A DNA stretch of 17,826 nt, taken from positions 1 through 17,826 of the forward strand of contig CALYVJ010000006.1 in NCBI GenBank assembly GCA_945494195.1, read 5' to 3'. Source of the stretch: an uncultured Selenomonas sp. Its GTDB lineage: Bacteria > Bacillota > Negativicutes > Selenomonadales > Selenomonadaceae. The position numbers and the translations under genes were made by a program. The first letter of the stretch is position 1, and every line of letters begins with the position of its first letter. The notes under the pieces are model-generated. The model was given only the letters and a program-made list of their open reading frames with translations, ran no database searches and was not told the DNA's origin. This document shows positions 12,719 through 17,826 of the stretch, piece after piece.

Positions 12719-15391
12719 ATGGGCCATGCCAAAAGATGGTATTGCCACATTACCACATTACTGCTCGTGCTGAGCCTTATAACGTTTATCTCCCCCACCG
12801 CCTCCGCCTATGAACGTCCTGTTCTGCGCGTAGGTTTTTCGCATGCCATCAACTATCTGAGCCGTGACGAAAAAGGATTTTATCATGGCATGACCTATGA
12901 GGCGTTGGAAAGCATCGCTACCTATATGAACGTCACCCTGGAGTATGTGCCGGGAACACAGGCAGAAAACCTGCAACGGCTCCATCAAGGAACCATCGAT
13001 CTCATCGCTTGTGAAGAGGTCTCCCAGAATTTACTCCCGCCCCCCGCTCTGACTACACCACCAGCTGGTACCGTCTCGATTCCGCTCGGTTATGGGATTG
13101 GCTGGCTGCTCCTCAGCGATCAGCGGCCAGAGCTGGCAGAAAATATCCTGACGAATCAAAAAGCCCTCAACTCTATCGATCCCTTATTCGGGCTGCATTT
13201 ATTAGAGAAATATCGCGAAACAGGTGGTGCCTCCCTCGAACTAACCGCCGAGGAAAAGGCATATCTGCAAACGCATCCGGTCATTCATGCGATGGCCTCC
13301 CCAGGACAGCCGCCTTATACCTTCTTCGACCAGGCCGGCACCCATCAGGGCGTCATTGCCGAAATCATGAATATCATTGCTGCCGATTTAGGCATCACGA
13401 TTGAAATCGGTGCAGAAACCGACCAAGCGCAGATGATGGAACACCTTACGCGCGGAGAAATCGACTTCGTAACAGATTTCTATTCTGACTATAACTGGGC
13501 CCATCAGCATAATGCGAATCTGACGATACCCTATCTGACACTCAACTACGTGGCCGTCCTGCGCAAAGACCAACCGCTGCCAGAAAAACCGGTTGTTGCC
13601 TGCCCGCACGATCATTTCTATACCCATGATTACATCGAGAAAATGTACCCGGCCTCACAATTGCGCTACTATAACAATGTGGCGGAATGCATGGCTGCCG
13701 TCAACAACCGGGAAGCCGACATGACGCTGGTCAAGGCGATTACCGCGCAAAGCGATATCTACCAGGGCAACTATTATAACCTTTACATCACCGGCAATGT
13801 CGTATTCTCTCACGATGTCGCCATAGCTGTCAGCGAACAGGCCGACCCGATGCTCCTCCATATCCTCAATAAGGAAATCGCGCATCTTTCCCAGCAGCAA
13901 ATCTCCAGCATCATCAACCGCCAGATTTATGCAATCCAAGGCAAGGATACCTTCCAATCGCTGATCTATCGCAACCCTATCGGATCGCTGTTTTTCATCA
14001 GCAGCCTGCTCTTGGCGATAATCCTCACCCTGCTGCTCATCATGCATCTGCGCCATAAGCACAGCGAAGAGCTCTATCGCGAGGCGCATTACATCAAAGA
14101 AATCCAAATGTACAATATCCGCTGGTTTACACAAAAACTACCAGAAAACCTCGCCAAATATGACGTACAGCGGAAGCAGGGACAGCTGTTCCTGATGGTT
14201 CTATCCGCCCAACGCATTGCCTTCATGCATGAGCTTTACAGCCGCAAGACCTTCAATACCGCTTTGCACGAACTGATTGTCCGCATCCGGCAAGATAATC
14301 CCTGGCTGCTCATCGATGCAATTTCCGGCGATCTATTCAATTTGATCATCCTCTGCCAACTGCCGCCAGGGCTGACAATGGAACAGGCCGCGCAGAAAAT
14401 TGCAGCTGAGGCCAGCACCTGTATCATCAACGATATGCCAACTACGGTACATTATCATATTGGCCTTTACGCCATTCCCCCAGCTGGCTCACTTAACCCA
14501 GAACGCCTCATCGACTGCGTAATGCTCGCCCATATGGAAAGCGTTGCCAGTCACGAAACCACCACCTATAACGAATCACTGCACGACGAACTGCTCAAAC
14601 AAAAACAGCTGGAAAACCTCATGGACAAAGCGTTGCAAAACGGCGAATTCCAGGTCTACCTGCAGCCGAAATACGACTTGCAAACCTACGAAGTCCTGGG
14701 CGCCGAGGCCCTCGTACGCTGGCAGAGTCCTGAGCTTGGCTTCCTGGCTCCCACTGCCTTCATGGACCTCTTCGAGCATAATGGCTTTGCCATCCCACTC
14801 GATTACTATATGCTCGAAACCATTTGCCGCTACCAGCAGGAACGCATTGCCAAAGGTGCCACTGTCCTCCCCATTTCCGTCAACCAGTCCGGTCTGCACT
14901 TTACCGAAGAAAATTATCTCAAGCGCATGCAGGCCATTGCGGATACCTATCAACTGCCCCAGGGCTGTCTTGAACTAGAAATCACCGAAACCGCTTTTAT
15001 CGACTATCAATCCCATGATACCCGCGACGATGCTGAGACGATTATCAACCGTCTCAGCCAACTGGGCTTCATCCTGTCCATGGACGATTTCTGTACCGGC
15101 TATTCATCCATTGCCATGCTGCAGAATCTCCCCATGGACGTCATGAAAATCGATCGGCAAATGCTGCTGACCGCGGAAAAATCGCCGCGCGCACGGACTA
15201 TCCTGCACCATATTCTGAAACTCGGACAGAGCCTCCATATGAAGGTATTGACCGAAGGCATCGAGACCAAACAACAGGAAGAACTGTTGCTTTCCTTAGG
15301 CTGCCGCCTAGGACAGGGCTTCCTGTTTGCCGAGCCGATGCCTTTGGAGGAATTCGACGACTTCCTTGCTCGCCATACCCAAAAATCGTAA
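12719..15391 (+). CDS. Periplasmic-sensor c-di-GMP phosphodiesterase (SBP-SBP-TM-degenerate GGDEF-EAL)
   Basis: An 890-residue membrane sensor from ATG 12719 (AGGAG 8 bases upstream). A signal peptide ends about A30. A short first solute-binding-type domain (about 32-175) and a fuller second one (about 180-415) face the periplasm. A membrane helix at about 420-445 follows. The next region (about 455-640) is a decayed GGDEF domain with SGDLF in place of GGDEF. The C-terminal EAL domain has E663 in AEALVRW, NQSGLHF, EITETAF, MDDFCTGYSS, MKIDRQM, TEGIE and GQGF, so the metal and catalytic residues look intact and it should hydrolyse c-di-GMP to pGpG. The usual DFG(T/A)GYSS glycine is a cysteine. 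The first binding domain appears to lack a central part. Ligand unknown, perhaps amino acids as for other SBP_bac_3 domains. It forms an operon with the GGDEF gene 13 bases downstream. Confidence 0.9.
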   Translation: MGHAKRWYCHITTLLLVLSLITFISPTASAYERPVLRVGFSHAINYLSRDEKGFYHGMTYEALESIATYMNVTLEYVPGTQAENLQRLHQGTIDLIACEEVSQNLLPPPALTTPPAGTVSIPLGYGIGWLLLSDQRPELAENILTNQKALNSIDPLFGLHLLEKYRETGGASLELTAEEKAYLQTHPVIHAMASPGQPPYTFFDQAGTHQGVIAEIMNIIAADLGITIEIGAETDQAQMMEHLTRGEIDFVTDFYSDYNWAHQHNANLTIPYLTLNYVAVLRKDQPLPEKPVVACPHDHFYTHDYIEKMYPASQLRYYNNVAECMAAVNNREADMTLVKAITAQSDIYQGNYYNLYITGNVVFSHDVAIAVSEQADPMLLHILNKEIAHLSQQQISSIINRQIYAIQGKDTFQSLIYRNPIGSLFFISSLLLAIILTLLLIMHLRHKHSEELYREAHYIKEIQMYNIRWFTQKLPENLAKYDVQRKQGQLFLMVLSAQRIAFMHELYSRKTFNTALHELIVRIRQDNPWLLIDAISGDLFNLIILCQLPPGLTMEQAAQKIAAEASTCIINDMPTTVHYHIGLYAIPPAGSLNPERLIDCVMLAHMESVASHETTTYNESLHDELLKQKQLENLMDKALQNGEFQVYLQPKYDLQTYEVLGAEALVRWQSPELGFLAPTAFMDLFEHNGFAIPLDYYMLETICRYQQERIAKGATVLPISVNQSGLHFTEENYLKRMQAIADTYQLPQGCLELEITETAFIDYQSHDTRDDAETIINRLSQLGFILSMDDFCTGYSSIAMLQNLPMDVMKIDRQMLLTAEKSPRARTILHHILKLGQSLHMKVLTEGIETKQQEELLLSLGCRLGQGFLFAEPMPLEEFDDFLARHTQKS

Positions 15392-15404
15392 AAGGGGTTT
15401 TACC

Positions 15405-17594
15405 ATGCACTTTGTTCAGAAGCTATGCCATATCTTGTTGTGCCTAGCCGTGCTGGTGGCTCTGCCTGCACACAGCACGGCAGAACCCCCAGCCTATCAG
15501 ACCATCCGTATCGGGGTCGCTAACGATAGGCGCCCGGGGTCTGCCAATGATGCGATCCGGCTGATGGCCAGCTATAACAGCAGCTTTTTAGCGGAAATCG
15601 CCAAAATCACCCATTGGCAATACGAATACTACCACGGCACGGCCTCCGACTGCCTTCAGCGGTTGCGCGAGGGTCAGCTCGATCTCATCGCACCAGTCAG
15701 CGACGCCGGCTTTCCGCCAGGAGAATACCTATTTTCCAATGGACATTCCTGCGCGGCAATTTTAGGACTGTACACCGACGAAAACGACATGCAGATCACT
15801 GCCGACCGCGGCGCCACCCTTGATGGTGCTACCATCGGCGTCCTTAACAGCAACGACCTCAAAAATCGCCTGCAGTTTTTTGCCAAAGCCAACGGCTGGA
15901 ATGTCCGCATCCGTACCTATCCCAGCAGCGATGCACTAACCGATGGGCTGCACCGTGGAGAAGTTCAGCTCATCGCCTGCACGGTTTTTAACCTTACGGG
16001 CCATGAACGCTGGGTTACCTTTGTCGACACCATTCCCCAGCAATATATGACGGATGCTGCCCATTCTGCCCTGATGGATCAATTGAATCAGGCCATCTTG
16101 AGCATTGAAATGACCAACCCGGCGTTCGAGACACGCCTCAAACGCGAGTATCTTGATCCCAGCATCTACCAGATGGCCCGCTACTCCGAGCACCAGCAAG
16201 CCTTCATCCGTACGGCCCCCACCGTCCGCGTCGTCTTTCCGGGGACCTTTCTCTCCCTCATCCAGCAAAACAGGGAGTTCGGCAACATCTACGGCATCGC
16301 CCCGGACATCCTGACTCTGCTGATGAATACCACCGGCATCACATTCCAGCCCGTAATTGCCGATTCGGCCGACACGGCAGCCCAAATGCTGCGTGAAGGA
16401 AATGCCGAAGCCGCCTTTGCCGTTTACGTCAATGATCCCAAGCTCCAGAGGATGCAGTTTTCCAACAACATCCTCTGGATGCCATTTACCCCCATCATCC
16501 AGCGCACCCAATCGGAAACAGCCAGACCGTCGAGCATTGTCATCCCCACTTGTTATGCGGGCCTACGCGAATTCTTCCAACGCCTCAACCCGCAGGCCAA
16601 AGTTGATGAAATCGACAATCCCGAAGAATGTCTCTATGCCGTCGAACAGGGGCTATACGATTGTACCTATCTTCCCCAGCCCTACCTTTCCAAGAACCAG
16701 AACATCCTATTGCATTTCCAGCTGAAGCCCACCGATTCTGCTACTGTTTCCGTCCCGCTCTGCTTGATGTTCCGCGCCGATGCCCCAGAGATGCTCTGCC
16801 ACACTGTCAATACCGCCCTGCTGGGATTGCCGCAAAACCAGCTGACGCAGATCATCCAGCACAACAGCGCACCAGATATCTCCTTTGGCTATTTGTTGAC
16901 TCAGCATCCGCTAGCCCTTACCGTCGGACTGCTGCTCACCTTTATCATCTTGGTCACCGCCATATTCCTGCTTTATCGCAACCGGCTCGAACAAGAAAAG
17001 AACCGCACCCTAGCCCGGCGGGAACTCGAACTCCAACAAGCCCTCGATGCCGTGGAAATCCTGCAGGAAGACCGTGATAATTACAAGCGCAATGCCGAAA
17101 CCGACCATCTCACAGGCTGCCTCAACAAGGCTGCTATGACAATGCAATGCCAGCAAATTCTCGACCAGCTCCCCGAAAACTGGACCGCCGCCTTCTTTAT
17201 CATCGACCTCGACCATTTCAAAGAGGCCAATGATACCTATGGCCATCAGCACGGCGATGACATCCTCATCGAATTTGCCGCCATGCTGCGGGGCCTCTTG
17301 CCACCACGCACCCATATCGGCCGATTCGGCGGCGATGAATTCACTCTGTTCCTGTTCGAAGAAGACAGCGACATCTACGAAGCCTATGTCCGGCGGATTG
17401 CTGAACTCATCCTCGAACAGACTCGCGGACTCATTGTCTGTGGGGCTCCCGGCAACGTCACTGCCAGCATCGGCATCGCCATCAGCCCTGCCGGCGGCAA
17501 ACGCGACCTGGCCACCATTTTCCGCCAAGCCGACCGCGCCCTCTACAATGTCAAGGAAACCTGCCGCGACAACTATGAACTTTATCAGCATTAA
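15405..17594 (+). CDS. Periplasmic-sensor diguanylate cyclase (SBP-SBP-TM-coiled coil-GGDEF)
   Basis: A 729-residue protein from ATG 15405, with AAAGGGG 8 bases upstream and 13 bases after the EAL gene. A signal peptide ends about A26. Two solute-binding-type domains (about 31-265 and 265-495) are followed by a membrane helix (about 502-527), then a charged coiled coil (about 528-562). The GGDEF domain has DHLTGCLNKAAM, DLDHFKEANDTYGHQHGDD and the intact signature GGDEF at 642-646, so it should make c-di-GMP from two GTP. The position of the RxxD inhibitory site holds PPRT instead, so product inhibition is probably absent. Its sensor layout matches the phosphodiesterase upstream, suggesting related signals drive opposite outputs. 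The terminator hairpin begins within its stop codon. Confidence 0.92.
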   Translation: MHFVQKLCHILLCLAVLVALPAHSTAEPPAYQTIRIGVANDRRPGSANDAIRLMASYNSSFLAEIAKITHWQYEYYHGTASDCLQRLREGQLDLIAPVSDAGFPPGEYLFSNGHSCAAILGLYTDENDMQITADRGATLDGATIGVLNSNDLKNRLQFFAKANGWNVRIRTYPSSDALTDGLHRGEVQLIACTVFNLTGHERWVTFVDTIPQQYMTDAAHSALMDQLNQAILSIEMTNPAFETRLKREYLDPSIYQMARYSEHQQAFIRTAPTVRVVFPGTFLSLIQQNREFGNIYGIAPDILTLLMNTTGITFQPVIADSADTAAQMLREGNAEAAFAVYVNDPKLQRMQFSNNILWMPFTPIIQRTQSETARPSSIVIPTCYAGLREFFQRLNPQAKVDEIDNPEECLYAVEQGLYDCTYLPQPYLSKNQNILLHFQLKPTDSATVSVPLCLMFRADAPEMLCHTVNTALLGLPQNQLTQIIQHNSAPDISFGYLLTQHPLALTVGLLLTFIILVTAIFLLYRNRLEQEKNRTLARRELELQQALDAVEILQEDRDNYKRNAETDHLTGCLNKAAMTMQCQQILDQLPENWTAAFFIIDLDHFKEANDTYGHQHGDDILIEFAAMLRGLLPPRTHIGRFGGDEFTLFLFEEDSDIYEAYVRRIAELILEQTRGLIVCGAPGNVTASIGIAISPAGGKRDLATIFRQADRALYNVKETCRDNYELYQH

Positions 17595-17641
17595 AAACGA
17601 TGGCCCGTTGACTTCAAAAGAGTCAACGGGCCATCGTTTTT
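17593..17641. terminator. Very strong terminator hairpin of the c-di-GMP operon
   Basis: Perfect 21-bp arms (17593-17613 and 17621-17641, core CGATGGCCCGTTGACT and its complement) with a 7-base loop. A5 opens the left arm and T5 closes the right, so it can work in both directions. The left arm overlaps the TAA stop of the GGDEF gene. Confidence 0.92.
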
Positions 17642-17826
17642 ACAGGTGCCTTCTACAGCCTGCTTATCCTCTAAATTACAGTTTGTAAGTTACAAGAATC
17701 TCATTCGAAGCAACTCTTCGCCGCCGCTAGGGGCAGTGCCAACACTCCACGGGAGATGGTTTCCTAAACGGAATTTTTATCCTTAATTAAGCATCGAAAA
17801 AGTTGCAAAACGCGCTTCGCTTGAAC
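17642..17826. other. Non-coding tail, weakly structured
   Basis: No ORF of note on either strand. Small hairpins occur: CGAAG/CTTCG (17706-17720), CTCC/GGAG near 17745-17755, and TTCC/GGAA followed by a T run near 17762-17780. I see no known RNA family, promoter or repeat that I can name. Confidence 0.4.

Noticed and set aside
15327..15404. An overlapping upstream start for the GGDEF protein inside the EAL gene
   Set aside because: The signal peptide and AAAGGGG site fit ATG 15405; the extension is out-of-frame EAL sequence.

Overview
This window most likely comes from a diderm Firmicute of the Negativicutes (Selenomonas-like). That is an inference from four things: futalosine-type menaquinone genes, a SufU-type iron-sulfur operon of Firmicute flavour, Sec signal peptides on sensor proteins with a periplasmic-type layout, and moderate GC with AGGAGG-type ribosome binding sites. 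No rRNA, tRNA, CRISPR array or transposon was seen.

Layout. (1) 1-5740, minus strand: a compact operon driven by an extended -10 promoter near 5704-5732. It reads MqnE-like radical SAM protein, a second MqnE, MqnC, a divergent MTA/purine nucleoside phosphorylase-family protein, then a guanine-deaminase-like enzyme with a signal peptide, and a terminator at 13-55. The first four genes fit the aminofutalosine to cyclic dehypoxanthine futalosine section of menaquinone synthesis. mqnA and mqnD are not in the window. (2) 5740-6436: a gene-poor stretch holding two near-identical promoter modules. One drives a small glycine-zipper peptide gene with an apparent frame problem at a run of seven A. The other drives a short transcript with no evident ORF that ends in a perfect hairpin, a candidate small RNA. 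(3) 6437-7638, minus strand: a flavoredoxin-like flavin reductase gene followed 2 bases later by a Crp/Fnr-family regulator gene. (4) 7639-7771: a 133-base gap packed with DnaA-box-like sequences, two of them perfect, arranged in a nested palindrome. (5) 7772-12432, minus strand: the Fe-S assembly operon sufC-sufB-sufD-sufS-sufU with overlapping or nearly abutting genes, a strong promoter and an IscR/Rrf2-like palindrome at the start of the transcript. (6) 12638-17641, plus strand: a two-gene cyclic-di-GMP operon. Both proteins have a signal peptide, periplasmic solute-binding-type sensor regions and one membrane helix. The first ends in a degenerate GGDEF plus an intact EAL domain, the second in an intact GGDEF domain. 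A 21-bp perfect hairpin closes the operon. (7) 17642-17826: a non-coding tail with only small hairpins.

How it works together. Radical SAM menaquinone enzymes need Fe-S clusters, which the Suf operon supplies, and both fit an anaerobe with quinone-based respiration. The Crp/Fnr regulator and flavoredoxin could link redox or nutrient state to nearby promoters; this is inference. The c-di-GMP pair looks like one periplasmic sensing input wired to opposite outputs, synthesis and breakdown. The least explained part is 5740-6436, with the duplicated promoter module, small peptide and candidate sRNA, followed by the DnaA-box palindrome.
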